From Actinomadura pelletieri DSM 43383 (GTDB lineage: Bacteria; Actinomycetota; Actinomycetes; Streptosporangiales; Streptosporangiaceae), in NCBI RefSeq assembly GCF_003634705.1, contig NZ_RBWU01000001.1:496001-560000 (forward strand): DNA of 64,000 nt, given 5' to 3'. Below the pieces are notes generated by a model, which worked only from the letters and a program-made list of their open reading frames with translations, had not been told where the DNA came from and searched no databases. Both the position numbers and the translations under genes were made by a program. Positions 1-9,578 of the stretch are shown in pieces (the stretch's first letter is position 1; the number at the start of each line of letters is the position of its first letter).

Positions 1-1337
1 TCATCACCGTGGCGGTGTCGGCCCTGGTCCTGGCGCTGGTGTTCGTCCTGCTGATGCTGCTGGCGCGCGACTGGACGCGGAACAACGTGTGGCAGGAGTC
101 CGAGCAGACCGTCGAACGGGTCGTGTCCGACATCACCCGTGGAAGGGGCGTCGAGTCGCTCGACACCGGGCCGGACGAGACGGATCTGGTCCAGGTCGTC
201 GGCTCCGACGGACGTGTGGTGGCGGCCAGTGAGGCGATGCGGGGACGCCCGGCCCTGGCCGCCGACGAGGTGATCTCGGGCAAGGTGCTGGTCGACGAGA
301 CGGGCTGCCCCGATTTCCTGGACGGATGCGTACGGCTCTTCGGCACGCGGCTGGCGTGGTCGCCGTGGGGCGCGAACGTGATGGTCGTCGCGGCGTCGCC
401 GCTGCCCACGCTGGTCAACGTGTGGCTGCTGCCGCTGGGGCTGATGCTGACCATGACGGGCCTGCTCGCCCTGATCGCGTGGTGGACATGGCACACGATC
501 GGACGGGCCTTCGTGCCGATCGACGCGATCCGCGCGGAGATGGCGGACTTCGGCGCCCGGGGCCTCGGCCACCGGGTGCCCGTTCCGCAGACCGGCGGCG
601 AACTCCAGGGGCTCGCCGAGACCGTCAACGCCACCCTCGAACGGCTGGAGGAGGCGACGGAACGGGAACGCCGGTTCGTCTCGGACGCGTCGCATGACCT
701 GCGGAACCCGCTCGCGGGCCTCCAGACGCGGCTCGAGGTCGCGCTGGACGAGCCGGACGACTTCGAGTGGCGCCCGACCATCGAGTCGGCGCTGCGCGAC
801 ACGCGGCGGCTGAACGAGATCATCGTCGACCTGCTGGAACTGTCCCGGCTCGACGCCCGTGCTCCGGTCCCGGTGGAACGATCCGACCTGGGGGAACTCG
901 TCCGCCGGGAGGTGGGGCGCCGCCCGTCCCGCGTCCCGATCTCGACGGACCTGGAGGACGGCGTGACCGTCCGGGCGAACACGGGACGGTTGATCCGGGT
1001 GCTCGGCAACCTGCTGAGCAACGCCGAACGGCACGCCGAGGGACGTATCGAGGTCACGGTGGCGCGGGACGGCGACGACGCGGTCCTGGAGGTGCTGGAC
1101 GACGGCGTGGGCGTCCCCGAGGAGGCGCGGGAGCGGGTCTTCGAACGTTTCTCGCGGCTGCGCGAGTCACGGGACCGGGATCCGCAGGGAACCGGGCTGG
1201 GCCTGCCCATCGCACGCGAGATCGCCGAGATCTACGGCGGCACGCTGCGCATCGCCGACAGCCCGACCGGCGCCCGGTTCGTCCTGCGGCTCCCGATCGC
1301 CGACTCGCGGAGGGCGTCGGTCAGGGACGGCGGATGA
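1..1337 (+). CDS. Sensor histidine kinase, 5' end cut off by the window
   Basis: Membrane sensor kinase of a two-component system. The frame is open to the first base, so the true start lies upstream; the first in-frame start visible is GTG at 9. Counting from there, a membrane segment covers about residues 2-20. It is followed by an extracytoplasmic loop with two cysteines (CPDFLDGC), a second membrane segment near 131-155 and a HAMP linker. The HisKA motif SHDLRNP places the phospho-accepting histidine near residue 229. The ATPase domain shows LLSNAERHA (N box), DDGVGVPEE and GTGLGLPIARE (G boxes). The partner regulator is presumably upstream of the window. The 3' end overlaps the convergent reductase gene by 17 bp. 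The ligand is unknown. Confidence 0.9.
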   Translation, partial: ITVAVSALVLALVFVLLMLLARDWTRNNVWQESEQTVERVVSDITRGRGVESLDTGPDETDLVQVVGSDGRVVAASEAMRGRPALAADEVISGKVLVDETGCPDFLDGCVRLFGTRLAWSPWGANVMVVAASPLPTLVNVWLLPLGLMLTMTGLLALIAWWTWHTIGRAFVPIDAIRAEMADFGARGLGHRVPVPQTGGELQGLAETVNATLERLEEATERERRFVSDASHDLRNPLAGLQTRLEVALDEPDDFEWRPTIESALRDTRRLNEIIVDLLELSRLDARAPVPVERSDLGELVRREVGRRPSRVPISTDLEDGVTVRANTGRLIRVLGNLLSNAERHAEGRIEVTVARDGDDAVLEVLDDGVGVPEEARERVFERFSRLRESRDRDPQGTGLGLPIAREIAEIYGGTLRIADSPTGARFVLRLPIADSRRASVRDGG

Positions 1338-2202
1338 CCTCGATGACGCTGGCCAGGCCGTCCGCGCCGTGCCCGGCGTCCACGGCGCGCCACAGCAGGT
1401 CGCGGAGCGCGCGGGGCCCGGCCGCGTCGATTCCGGCCTCCTGGGCGGCCTCCACGATGTGGTCGGTGCCGACGGCCTGCATCCGGAGGTTGTGGTCCGC
1501 GCCCCGGACGACCCCGGCGTCGATCATCTCCGTCATGACCTTGAGGAAGCCCATGGTGCCGTCCGCGGCGAGGTCCGCCAGCATCGTGGCCGCGAACGGG
1601 CGGAGCCGTTCGGCGGCCACCCCCGCCGTGCCCAGCAACGCCACCCCGTGCATGTAGGCGACGAGCGTCGACCAGAACAGGTAAAGCTGCGCCTGGTAGT
1701 AGAGCATCGACAGACCCGGGTCGGAGCCCACGAACGTGGTCTCGCCGAGTTTCCCGAGCGTTTCCCGGTGCCGGTGCAGGGTCTCCTCACGACCGCTGTA
1801 GAAGACGTAGGAGCCCGGCTTGCCGACGCCCTCCGGCGGCACCATGATGCCGCCGGTCAGCAGTTCCGCGCCGTGCCGGGACGCCCACTCGTCGGCGCGG
1901 CGCAGTTCGTCCGGGCTGCCGGAGCTGAGGTTGACCACGACACGGCCCTTGAGCGCGTCGGCGGCCTGGTCGAGGGAGTCGTACATCGCCTGATAGTCGG
2001 TCTGGCTGAGGATGACCAACTCGGACGCGGCGAGCGCGTCGGCGGGGGTCGCGGCCAGGGTCGCGCCCTTCGCGACGAGCGGTTCCGCCCGGCTCGCCGT
2101 CCTGTTCCACAGCGTCGTCGGATGCCCGTTCTCCAGGAAGGTGGCGGCCATCGCCGCGCCCATGGCGCCCAGACCGACGACCGTCACCGGTGCCTTCGTC
2201 AT
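1321..2202 (-). CDS. NAD(P)-dependent imine reductase / reductive aminase-like oxidoreductase
   Basis: A 293-residue oxidoreductase of the beta-hydroxyacid dehydrogenase superfamily. The N-terminal Rossmann motif GLGAMGAAM is followed by WNRTASRAEPL, typical of NADPH-binding members. The C-terminal half is the helical dimerisation domain seen in imine reductases. The substrate cannot be read from the sequence: imine reductases act on cyclic imines, and relatives act on hydroxyisobutyrate-type acids. The ATG at 2202 was chosen because AGGAG lies 5-6 bases before it; the open frame continues upstream without a better start. It is divergent from the SARP gene across a 110-bp promoter region, so control by that regulator is possible (inference). 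Confidence 0.85.
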   Translation of the reverse strand: MTKAPVTVVGLGAMGAAMAATFLENGHPTTLWNRTASRAEPLVAKGATLAATPADALAASELVILSQTDYQAMYDSLDQAADALKGRVVVNLSSGSPDELRRADEWASRHGAELLTGGIMVPPEGVGKPGSYVFYSGREETLHRHRETLGKLGETTFVGSDPGLSMLYYQAQLYLFWSTLVAYMHGVALLGTAGVAAERLRPFAATMLADLAADGTMGFLKVMTEMIDAGVVRGADHNLRMQAVGTDHIVEAAQEAGIDAAGPRALRDLLWRAVDAGHGADGLASVIEVIRRP

Positions 2203-2312
2203 CGAAATGCTCCTAGGTTTCGCAGTGTTCCGGGTGTGTGGGGGTTCAGCCTCGTCAACGCCGCTACGGAAACGCTTCGGGTGGTTCCGTGGCGGATGCG
2301 TACGCTGAGGGC

Positions 2313-5300
2313 GTGCGTTTCGGGGTGCTGGGGCCGCTCGCGGTCTGGACGGACGACGGGACGCCCGTGCACGTCCCGGAACGGAAGGTCCGCACTCTGC
2401 TGGCGATACTGCTGACCGATCCGGGACGTCCCGTATCGATCGACCGCCTGGTGGACGCACTGTGGGGCGACCGGCCGCCCCGAAACCCGTCCGGCACACT
2501 CCAGGCCCGTGTCTCGCAGCTCCGCAGGGTCCTGGACGACGCGGAACCGGGCGCTCGGGCGCTGCTCGTGGCACGTCCACCCGGCTACCTGCTCGACGTG
2601 GCCCCCATGGCAGTGGACTCTCACCGGTTCGCCACGCTCGTCGCCCAAGCACGCGAGGTGACCGACCCGCTGACGAAGGCGCGCCTGCTCGACGACGCAC
2701 TACGGCTGTGGCGTGGCCCCGCGTTCGACGACATCGACCTGCCGCTCCATCACGCGCAGGTCGCGGCCCTTGAGGAGCGGCGTCTGACCGCGCTGGAGGA
2801 ACACGCCGAAGCCCGCCTCGACCTGGGCGAACACGCCGCGCTGGGCGCGGAACTGGCCGCCGCCGTCGCCCGGCATCCGCTGCGGGAACGGCTCCGGGCC
2901 GTCCATCTGCGCGCCCTCTACCGCGCCGGACGCCAGGGCGAGGCCCTCGCCGGATACCACGACCTGCGGGAACGGCTGGCCGAGGAACTGGGCGTCGAGC
3001 CGAGCCCCGAACTGGCGGCCCTGTACCAGTCGATACTGGAACAGGATCCGGCCGAGTCGGGACGGCGCCGCGTCCCGTCGCGGCTGCCGACCGTCCTCGG
3101 TGAGCTGATCGGCCGTTCCGGCGCGGTTGAACGCGCCCGCGCGCACCTCGCGTCCGATCGCCTGGTGACCCTGACCGGCCCCGGCGGTGTCGGCAAGACG
3201 CGACTCGCCCTGGAGACGGCGACCCGATCGGTCGGCGACCATCCGGACGGCGTGTGGATGGTCGAGTTGGCCGCCGTGCGAGCCGGGACCGCCGAGGCCG
3301 TGGCGGAACCGGTGGCGCGAGCCCTCGACCTGTGGGAAGAGGGCGGCAGCGGCCCGGTGGAACGGCTCGTCCGGGCGCTGCGGGCCCGCCGGTCCCTGCT
3401 CGTCCTGGACAACTGCGAGCATGTCGTCGAACCCGCCGCCGAACTCGCCGGACGCTTGCTGGCCGACGCGCCGGGCCTGCGGATCCTCGCCACGTCCCGT
3501 GAACCGCTCGGCGTTCCCGGGGAGCGGCTGCAGATCGTCCCGCCGCTGGACCTGCCGGGGCGGGCGTCGACGCCCGAGGCGCTGCTGGAGTCCGGCGCGG
3601 TGCGGCTGTTCGTCACGCGGGCGGCGGAGGCGGCGCCCGGGTTCGCGTTGAACGAGGAGTCCGCGCCGTGGGTCGCGTCGATCTGCCGACGGTTGGACGG
3701 GCTGCCGCTGGCACTGGAACTGGCGGCGACCCGGGTCCGCGCGCTCGGGGTGCGGGAACTCGCCGCCCGGCTGGACGACCGGTTCCGCGTCCTCGCGGAC
3801 GGTCGCCACGGCGGCCCGGCCCGGCAACGGACCCTCCGTGCGATGATCGACTGGAGTTGGGGTCTGCTGACCTTGCAGGAACGGGTCGCGTTGCGGCGGC
3901 TCGTCGTCCACGCGGGCGGCTGCACCCTCGATGCCGCCGAGACCGTCTGCGATGCCGACGCGGCCGTGCTGGCGAGGCTCGTCGACCGTTCGCTGGTCGT
4001 CCGGGACGGGGACGGCCGTTACCGGTTGCTGGAGTCCGTCGCCGCGTACGGCCTGGAACGCCTCCGCGACGCGGGCGAAGAGGACGAGTTCCGCCGCCGT
4101 CACGCCCGCTACTACCTGGACCTGGCCGAACGCTCGGTGGCGGGGCTGCGCGGCCCGGAGCAGGCCGCATGGCTCGACCGCCTCGACCGGGAGACCGGAA
4201 ACCTTGCGGCGGCGACCGCCCACGGCGACGCCGTCCGGTTGGGGAACGCCCTGGCCTGGTACCGGTTCCTGCGCGGCCGGTTCGGCGAGGCCCGCACCGC
4301 CCTGCGCCGGGCGCTGGACCAGGACGGCCCACCATCACCCGCCCGCGTCGAGGCGGCCGCCTGGCTGGCCGGATTCACCTTGCTGTCCGGTGAGAGAGTC
4401 AACTCCGAACCGATACGCCAAGCCGCACTCGACCAGTACAAGGACGACTCGGTGGCCCGGGCCAAGGCCGAGTGGTTCCTGAGCCACGCCCACTGGGCCT
4501 ACGGCGACCTGGCCGCGAACGAAGAACGCGTCGACCGCGCGCTGGCCGTATTCCGCGCGGCGGGTGACCGCTGGTTCACGGCCGCCGCGCTCGCCACCCG
4601 CGCCAAGTTCCTCCTCGGACGCGGCGACCTCGCCGCGGCGGAATCCGACGCCCGCACCAGCCTGACCATCTTCGACGAGATCGGTGATCCATGGGGACGG
4701 CTGGAGGCGTCCGACGCCCTCGTCCGGCACGCCGAGATCATCGGCGAGCACGACCGGGCCGTGCGGCTGCTCGACGCCGACCTGCGCACCGCCGAAGCCC
4801 TGCGCCTATGGCCCGAGGTGTCGTACCGGCTGTCGGCGCTCGGCCGCCTCGCCCTGCTCACCGGCGACCCCGACCGGGCATGGGACCTGCACGAACGGGC
4901 GTTCGACCTGGCCGGACGGCACGCCGTGCGCTCGGCACAGGAGTTCGCCGAGATCGGCCTCGGCATCGTCGCCCGCGCACGCGGCGACCTCGACACCGCC
5001 GAAAAGCACCTGCGCGCCTGGCTCGGCTGGCTGCGCGGCATCGGCGGAACGGCCGGGATCGCGTTCGCGCTGGCCCAGCTCGGATTCATCGCCGAGGAAC
5101 GCGGCGACGCCGAGACCGCGCTGGCCCTGCACACCGAGGGCCTGGACGCGGCACGGAAGATCGACGACCCGCGCGCCGTCGCCCTGGCCCTCGAAGGGCT
5201 CGCCGGGGCCCGGTCCCTCGCCGGGGACCATCCGGCCGCCGCCGGGCTGCTCGCCGAGGCCGCCACGCTCCGCGAGGCCACGGGCGCACCGCTGCCCGCC

Positions 5301-5399
5301 GCCGAACGCCGCGATGTGGACCGAATCGCCGGGAGGATTCGGGAGGCTTCCGGTGTTACCACCGTCGATAGCGCGGTCAACGGCGGGAGGAAACGATGA
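2313..5399 (+). CDS. AfsR/SARP-type transcriptional regulator with NB-ARC and TPR domains
   Basis: A large regulator of about 1028 residues. A winged-helix DNA-binding domain (about 1-95) is followed by a bacterial transcriptional activator domain (about 100-245). An NB-ARC/AP-ATPase module follows, with P-loop GPGGVGKT near 289-296 and Walker B-like LLVLDNCEH near 365. The C-terminal half is helical TPR-like repeats. Such proteins activate secondary-metabolite or stress genes after nucleotide or ligand sensing. The GTG at 2313 opens MRFGVLGPL, the usual SARP N-terminus; the frame is open further upstream, but that stretch does not look like the family. Its stop overlaps the next start (ATGA), so the N-acetyltransferase is translationally coupled. 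Confidence 0.92.
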   Translation: MRFGVLGPLAVWTDDGTPVHVPERKVRTLLAILLTDPGRPVSIDRLVDALWGDRPPRNPSGTLQARVSQLRRVLDDAEPGARALLVARPPGYLLDVAPMAVDSHRFATLVAQAREVTDPLTKARLLDDALRLWRGPAFDDIDLPLHHAQVAALEERRLTALEEHAEARLDLGEHAALGAELAAAVARHPLRERLRAVHLRALYRAGRQGEALAGYHDLRERLAEELGVEPSPELAALYQSILEQDPAESGRRRVPSRLPTVLGELIGRSGAVERARAHLASDRLVTLTGPGGVGKTRLALETATRSVGDHPDGVWMVELAAVRAGTAEAVAEPVARALDLWEEGGSGPVERLVRALRARRSLLVLDNCEHVVEPAAELAGRLLADAPGLRILATSREPLGVPGERLQIVPPLDLPGRASTPEALLESGAVRLFVTRAAEAAPGFALNEESAPWVASICRRLDGLPLALELAATRVRALGVRELAARLDDRFRVLADGRHGGPARQRTLRAMIDWSWGLLTLQERVALRRLVVHAGGCTLDAAETVCDADAAVLARLVDRSLVVRDGDGRYRLLESVAAYGLERLRDAGEEDEFRRRHARYYLDLAERSVAGLRGPEQAAWLDRLDRETGNLAAATAHGDAVRLGNALAWYRFLRGRFGEARTALRRALDQDGPPSPARVEAAAWLAGFTLLSGERVNSEPIRQAALDQYKDDSVARAKAEWFLSHAHWAYGDLAANEERVDRALAVFRAAGDRWFTAAALATRAKFLLGRGDLAAAESDARTSLTIFDEIGDPWGRLEASDALVRHAEIIGEHDRAVRLLDADLRTAEALRLWPEVSYRLSALGRLALLTGDPDRAWDLHERAFDLAGRHAVRSAQEFAEIGLGIVARARGDLDTAEKHLRAWLGWLRGIGGTAGIAFALAQLGFIAEERGDAETALALHTEGLDAARKIDDPRAVALALEGLAGARSLAGDHPAAAGLLAEAATLREATGAPLPAAERRDVDRIAGRIREASGVTTVDSAVNGGRKR

Positions 5400-6280
5400 G
5401 CGACGACCTCGGATACGGGTGGCAGGGCGACCAGATCGATCTACCCGCCTACCTGAAGCGGGTCGGGCACGACGGCGATGTCACCCCGACCGAGGAGACG
5501 TTGCGGGCCCTGCACCGCGCGCACACCACGTCGATCCCGTTCGAGAATCTCGAAATCATGCTCGGCCGACCGATCGACCTGTCGTTGGACACCGTCCAGG
5601 CGAAACTGGTCGAGCAATCACGCGGCGGCTACTGCTACGAGCACAACCGGCTGTTCGCGGCGGTGCTGGAACGGCTCGGCTACGAGGTGACCGCGCTGTC
5701 CGGCCGTGTGACAGTGGGTGCCCGGAAACTACTGCCGTCGACTCATGCGCTGCTGCACGTCCGTCCGCCGGGGCAGCCGAAGGACGAGGCCGCCTGGCTG
5801 TGCGACGTCGGTTTCGGCGCCGGGCCGCTGGAACCACTGCGGTTCCGCGACGGCGAGGAGGTCGACCAGGACGGTTGGAGCTTCCGACTCCAGCAGGGCC
5901 GGACCGTCACCACGTGGTCCCCCAACACGGTCGGTTGGGAACTGCACCAGCGTGGCCCGGACGGTTGGGTGCAGCGCCACACGTTCACCATGAACGAGCA
6001 GTTCCGAGTCGATTTCGAGGTGGGCAACCACTTCGTGTCGACGAACCCTCACTCCCCGTTCGCAACCCGTCCGTTCGCGCAGAAGTTCAGGGTCGACTCC
6101 CTGCACGTCCTGGACGGAACGAACCTGACCGTCAGGCACCCAGACGGGTCCACCGCATCGACCAGCACCCTCACGCCCGAGCAACTGCCCGAAACACTGG
6201 CGGAGAGCTTCGGGATCGTCCTGGAAGGCGATGACGCCCCCCGACTCGTCGATTTCGTGCGCGCCAACCCGAAACGCTAG
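5396..6280 (+). CDS. Arylamine N-acetyltransferase
   Basis: A 294-residue enzyme of the NAT family, which transfers acetyl groups from acetyl-CoA to arylamines, arylhydrazines or related amines. The catalytic triad is visible: Cys80 in RGGYCYEHN, His117 in THALLHV and Asp137 in LCDVGFG. The ATG overlaps the stop of the SARP gene, with a GGGAGG ribosome site inside the end of that gene. Homologues in actinomycetes include amide synthases of ansamycin pathways, but no polyketide synthase is near, so a xenobiotic or general amine acetyltransferase is likelier. Coupling to the SARP suggests coregulation (inference). Confidence 0.93.
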   Translation: MSDDLGYGWQGDQIDLPAYLKRVGHDGDVTPTEETLRALHRAHTTSIPFENLEIMLGRPIDLSLDTVQAKLVEQSRGGYCYEHNRLFAAVLERLGYEVTALSGRVTVGARKLLPSTHALLHVRPPGQPKDEAAWLCDVGFGAGPLEPLRFRDGEEVDQDGWSFRLQQGRTVTTWSPNTVGWELHQRGPDGWVQRHTFTMNEQFRVDFEVGNHFVSTNPHSPFATRPFAQKFRVDSLHVLDGTNLTVRHPDGSTASTSTLTPEQLPETLAESFGIVLEGDDAPRLVDFVRANPKR

Positions 6281-6364
6281 GCCAGTCGAGCGTTTCCAGA
6301 GGGTTGAAGCCCACCCTTCGGGTACCGGCCAGCGAGAGGAGCCGCACGCGACATCAAGGAGGGG

Positions 6365-6922
6365 ATGACCGTGGCCGACCAGAAGGAGAACGCCGTCGAC
6401 CTGCTGCTCTCGCAGCATGAGGAGATCCGGCGCCTGGCGTCGACCGTAGAGAAGAGCAACGGGCAGACCCGCAAGGACGCCTTCGACCGACTGCGTGAAC
6501 TACTCGCCGTGCACGAGACCGCCGAGGAAGAGGTCGTCCACCCGTTCGCCCGCCGCAACATCGACCACGGCGCCGACATCGTGGACGCCCGGATGGCGGA
6601 AGAGAACGAGGCCAAGAGCGTCCTGTCAGAGCTGGAGAAGCTCGACCCCGATTCGGCCGATTTCGACGAGCTGTTCTCCGACTTCCACAAGGACCTGGAG
6701 GCGCACGCCTCACGCGAGGAGCGGGAGGAGTTCCCGCGCCTGCGCCGGGAGGCCACGTCCGAGCAGCTGAACGGCATGGCGAAGGCCGTCCGCGCCGCCG
6801 AGGCCGTCGCCCCGACGCATCCGCACCCGAGCGCCGACTCGACCGCCAAGAACTACGCGCTCGGCCCGATGGCGGCCGTCGCCGACCGTGTCCGCGACGC
6901 CATCGAAAGGGCCCGCCGATGA
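6365..6922 (+). CDS. Hemerythrin domain-containing protein
   Basis: A 185-residue cytoplasmic helical protein. Histidine and acidic residues of the hemerythrin di-iron site are spaced along the four-helix bundle: QHEEIRRL, VHETAEEEVVHPFA, DFHKDLEAHA and REEREEFPRL. Family members bind oxygen, nitric oxide or iron; this one has no sensor or regulatory domain, so storage or redox sensing are both open. The start ATG at 6365 follows AAGGAGGGG at 6356-6364 with almost no gap. A small acidic gene follows with an ATGA overlap, and a perfect hairpin ends the unit. Confidence 0.88.
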   Translation: MTVADQKENAVDLLLSQHEEIRRLASTVEKSNGQTRKDAFDRLRELLAVHETAEEEVVHPFARRNIDHGADIVDARMAEENEAKSVLSELEKLDPDSADFDELFSDFHKDLEAHASREEREEFPRLRREATSEQLNGMAKAVRAAEAVAPTHPHPSADSTAKNYALGPMAAVADRVRDAIERARR

Positions 6923-7098
6923 GCGAACGCAAGAACGACCAGGACAAGCCACTCGCCGACCGCCGCGACACGCCCCACGACGACGAGCCGGACTTCGCCG
7001 ACGAACACACCCCCGGCCCCACGGACCCACCGATCGCCGAGGGCGAGACCCCCGGCGGCGAAGACGAGGGCTACACCCCCCAAACAGAAGTGCCTTGA
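6919..7098 (+). CDS. Small acidic hypothetical protein (59 aa)
   Basis: The ATG overlaps the hemerythrin-gene stop (ATGA), and the frame runs 59 codons to TGA at 7096. The product is hydrophilic, rich in Asp, Glu and Pro (for example PHDDEPDFADEH), with no membrane segment or recognisable domain. It is probably disordered. Translational coupling and the terminator directly after it support a real gene cotranscribed with the hemerythrin gene. No function can be assigned. Confidence 0.55.
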   Translation: MSERKNDQDKPLADRRDTPHDDEPDFADEHTPGPTDPPIAEGETPGGEDEGYTPQTEVP

Positions 7099-7105
7099 CC
7101 CCACC

Positions 7106-7135
7106 AACGAGGCCGCCCCATGGGGCGGCCTCGTT
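7106..7135. terminator. Perfect 14-bp hairpin, bidirectional terminator
   Basis: AACGAGGCCGCCCC and GGGGCGGCCTCGTT form a perfect 14-bp stem around an AT loop. It begins 8 bases after the stop of the small acidic gene and has no long U tract, as is usual for actinobacterial terminators. Confidence 0.75.
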
Positions 7136-7418
7136 GCGTACGGTCCACGGTTCAGGGCCGCGGGATGGAGACGGCGTCGTACGAACGAAGACCAGCGGCA
7201 CCGCCACGACCCTGCGCGTCCTCCTGCTCAACCTCGGCGACCAGGCGACCGGTTCCCCGCCTACCAGGCTGAAACCTGGTGATGGGTCGAAGCCGGAACG
7301 CGATCCCGGCTACCTCGCTGGCGGCCTGACGGCCGACGAGGAGTCGTCATAGCGGGTCGCGGCGGCTTTCGACGGTGGGAGGGACGCGGTGGACGAGCCT
7401 CCGGGGTCGATGGTCTCC
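7136..7418. other. Intergenic stretch, no supported gene
   Basis: This 283-bp stretch lies between two convergent units. It contains a short stem (ACCAGG/CCTGGT around 7262-7280) but no recognisable RNA or riboswitch core and no convincing reading frame. I see nothing to assign here. Confidence 0.5.
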
Positions 7419-7610
7419 TCAGTCGGGGTGTGGCGGTTGCTGGTCGGGCGGGGTTCCGCCGCCTTCGCCGCCTCCCTTGTTCCCCTTGTCGGTGCCGTGC
7501 GCGTGGCCCTTCGCCTTCGTCCGCTTCGGGTCGGTCGCCTCGGGTACGGGCTCGTTCGTCACCGAGGTCCGCTCTGACCTGCGGACTTCGGGCTGCTGCG
7601 GGTTCGGCAT
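7419..7610 (-). CDS. Small basic, Gly/Pro-rich hypothetical protein (63 aa)
   Basis: The ATG at 7610 is preceded by AGGAG 7 bases upstream and lies 10 bp after the stop of the DUF3140 gene, so it is the second gene of that operon. The product is hydrophilic and low complexity (KGHAHGTDKGNKGGG, then a Pro/Gln-rich tail). It has no membrane segment and is probably disordered. Family and function are unknown. Confidence 0.5.
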   Translation of the reverse strand: MPNPQQPEVRRSERTSVTNEPVPEATDPKRTKAKGHAHGTDKGNKGGGEGGGTPPDQQPPHPD

Positions 7611-7620
7611 GTTCACGCTC

Positions 7621-7980
7621 CTATGCGCTGGACGGTTCGGGACGCAGCGGGTCATGCCCCACCGTCATGAGGGCGTGGCGCCACTCGTCGTCCCGTTCCG
7701 CGTTCGGCGGGCGGTTCTCCAGCCGGTCCTCCACGTAGTCGACGACCTGGCGCATCACTTCCGCGTCACGGTCGGTGAGGTCCACCTTCCGCTTGCGGAG
7801 GACGTCCACGACCCGAGCGCCCAGCTCCGACACCCCGGGCCCCGATCCGGGCTCCGGGAACGCCTCCTCGCCGGAGGCGTCCGTGAGCAGCCACGTCCGC
7901 AGCTCATCGGAGGTCATGTTGACGACCCGGTGGAAGTCCTCCCAGGCCAGGTCCGCGTCGGCCGGTATTCGATCTTTCAT
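7621..7980 (-). CDS. DUF3140 domain-containing protein
   Basis: A 119-residue cytoplasmic protein whose N-terminal part (DFHRVVNMTSDELRTWL) and C-terminal part (RQVVDYVEDRLENRPP) match the DUF3140 family. Members are small actinobacterial proteins of unknown function, sometimes described as DNA-binding-like. The ATG at 7980 has a GGGAG-type site about 7 bases upstream. It is followed by a small basic gene and is divergent from the decarboxylase gene. Confidence 0.75.
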   Translation of the reverse strand: MKDRIPADADLAWEDFHRVVNMTSDELRTWLLTDASGEEAFPEPGSGPGVSELGARVVDVLRKRKVDLTDRDAEVMRQVVDYVEDRLENRPPNAERDDEWRHALMTVGHDPLRPEPSSA

Positions 7981-8071
7981 GGATCACTCCCTGTCGCCCG
8001 TTCAAGCCCGCCCTACCCGGGACTATCCGCCCCATTCGTTACATCAACGACAGTCCGGGAAGGCGACGGGC

Positions 8072-9529
8072 ATGGACCACGCGCAGGCTCCCGTTCTCGA
8101 CGCCCTCGCCGCCTACCACCGCGAGGGCCAGGTCCCGTTCACCCCGCCCGGCCACAAGCAGGGCCGGGGGGCAGACCCGCGCGTCCGGGAAGTCCTGGGC
8201 GACGCGGTGTTCCACTCGGACGTCCTCGCGATCTCCGGCCTGGACGACCGCATGTCCCGGCACGGCGTCCTCGAACGCGCCCAAGAGCTGATGGCGGACG
8301 CCGTCCACGCCGAACAGACGTTCTTCTCCACATGCGGCAGTTCGCTGTCGGTCAAGAGCGCGATGCTGTCGGTCGCCGGGCCCGGCGAGAAGCTCGTGGT
8401 GGGACGGGACGCGCACAAGTCCGTGGTGTCAGGCCTGATCCTCTCTGGTGTCCGTCCGATCTGGGTGGAGCCACAATGGGACGAACACCGCCATCTGGCG
8501 CACCCGCCGTCCCCGGAAGCGTTCGCCGCCCGCCTGGACGAACACCCCGACGCCCGCGGCGCCCTGGTCACCAGCCCCACCCCGTACGGGACATGCGCCC
8601 ACCTCTCGGCGATCGCGGCGGTCTGCCACGAACGGGGCAAACCGCTGATCGTGGACGAGGCCTGGGGCGCGCACCTCCCCTTCCACCCGGACCTGCCCAC
8701 GTGGGCGATGGACTCCGGCGCCGACGTGTGCGTGACCAGCGTCCACAAGATGGGCGCCGGGCTGGAACAGGGCTCCGTCTTCCACCAGCAGGGAGACCTG
8801 GTGGACCCGTCCGTCCTGAAGGCCCGCGAAGACCTCCTCGGCACCACCAGCCCGTCCGTCCTGATCTACGCGGGCCTCGACGGCTGGCGCCGCCACATGG
8901 TCGAACACGGCCATGAACTCCTCCAGAACGCCCTCGACCTGGCGACCGACGTCCGCGCGGAGATCTCCGCCCTGGGCTACACCGTCCAAGGCCGGGACGA
9001 GTTCACCGGTCCCGGCCGCGCCTACGACCTCGACCCGCTGCCCATCGTCATCGACATCGCGGACCTGGGCACCACCGGCTACCGGGCCGCCGACTGGCTC
9101 CGCGAACACCACCACGTCAACATGCACCTCGCCGACCACCGCCGACTCAGCGCCCAACTCACGTTCGCCGACGACAAGGAGACCATCACGCCGCTCCTCA
9201 CCGCCCTCCGCGACCTGCGCGACAACGTCGACGACCTCCAAGACGCGCCCGAGGTCAACGTCCCCTCTCCAGACGACCTACGACTGGAACTCGTCGTCCT
9301 CCCCCGCGACGCGTTCTTCGGCCCCACCGAACAGACCCCCGACCCCGTCGGACGGATCAGCGCCGAAATGCTCACCCCGTACCCGCCCGGCATCCCCACC
9401 GCCCTCCCCGGCGAACGAATCACCGACCCCGTCATGGACTACCTGCGCAGCGGCGTCGAAGCGGGCATGGTCGTCCCCGACGCCGCGGACCCGACCCTCA
9501 AGACCGTCCGGGTCTTCGTAGAGCACTGA
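8072..9529 (+). CDS. Orn/Lys/Arg decarboxylase family PLP enzyme
   Basis: A 485-residue fold-type I PLP enzyme of the OKR decarboxylase group, which makes polyamines or cadaverine from basic amino acids. PPGHKQG near the N-terminus and the PLP-lysine motif SVHKMGAG (Lys about 226) are diagnostic; IVDEAWGAH supplies the aspartate that contacts the cofactor nitrogen. The length matches the short bacterial form without the N-terminal response-regulator-like wing domain. The ATG at 8072 opens MDHAQAPVLDAL, matching the family; the open frame upstream does not. Whether the substrate is arginine, lysine or ornithine cannot be decided. Confidence 0.9.
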   Translation: MDHAQAPVLDALAAYHREGQVPFTPPGHKQGRGADPRVREVLGDAVFHSDVLAISGLDDRMSRHGVLERAQELMADAVHAEQTFFSTCGSSLSVKSAMLSVAGPGEKLVVGRDAHKSVVSGLILSGVRPIWVEPQWDEHRHLAHPPSPEAFAARLDEHPDARGALVTSPTPYGTCAHLSAIAAVCHERGKPLIVDEAWGAHLPFHPDLPTWAMDSGADVCVTSVHKMGAGLEQGSVFHQQGDLVDPSVLKAREDLLGTTSPSVLIYAGLDGWRRHMVEHGHELLQNALDLATDVRAEISALGYTVQGRDEFTGPGRAYDLDPLPIVIDIADLGTTGYRAADWLREHHHVNMHLADHRRLSAQLTFADDKETITPLLTALRDLRDNVDDLQDAPEVNVPSPDDLRLELVVLPRDAFFGPTEQTPDPVGRISAEMLTPYPPGIPTALPGERITDPVMDYLRSGVEAGMVVPDAADPTLKTVRVFVEH

Positions 9530-9578
9530 CACCCCTGTGCCAGACTCCTAACGGCAGGACGGTGAGTTGAGGAGCGTC

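Noticed and set aside
2700..4223. A 507-codon minus-strand frame inside the SARP gene
   Set aside because: Gln/Arg/Gly-rich shadow of the SARP coding sequence; the plus-strand domains are unambiguous.
7136..7418. Riboswitch or structured RNA between the convergent units
   Set aside because: Only one short stem was found, and the stretch lies between gene 3' ends rather than upstream of a start.
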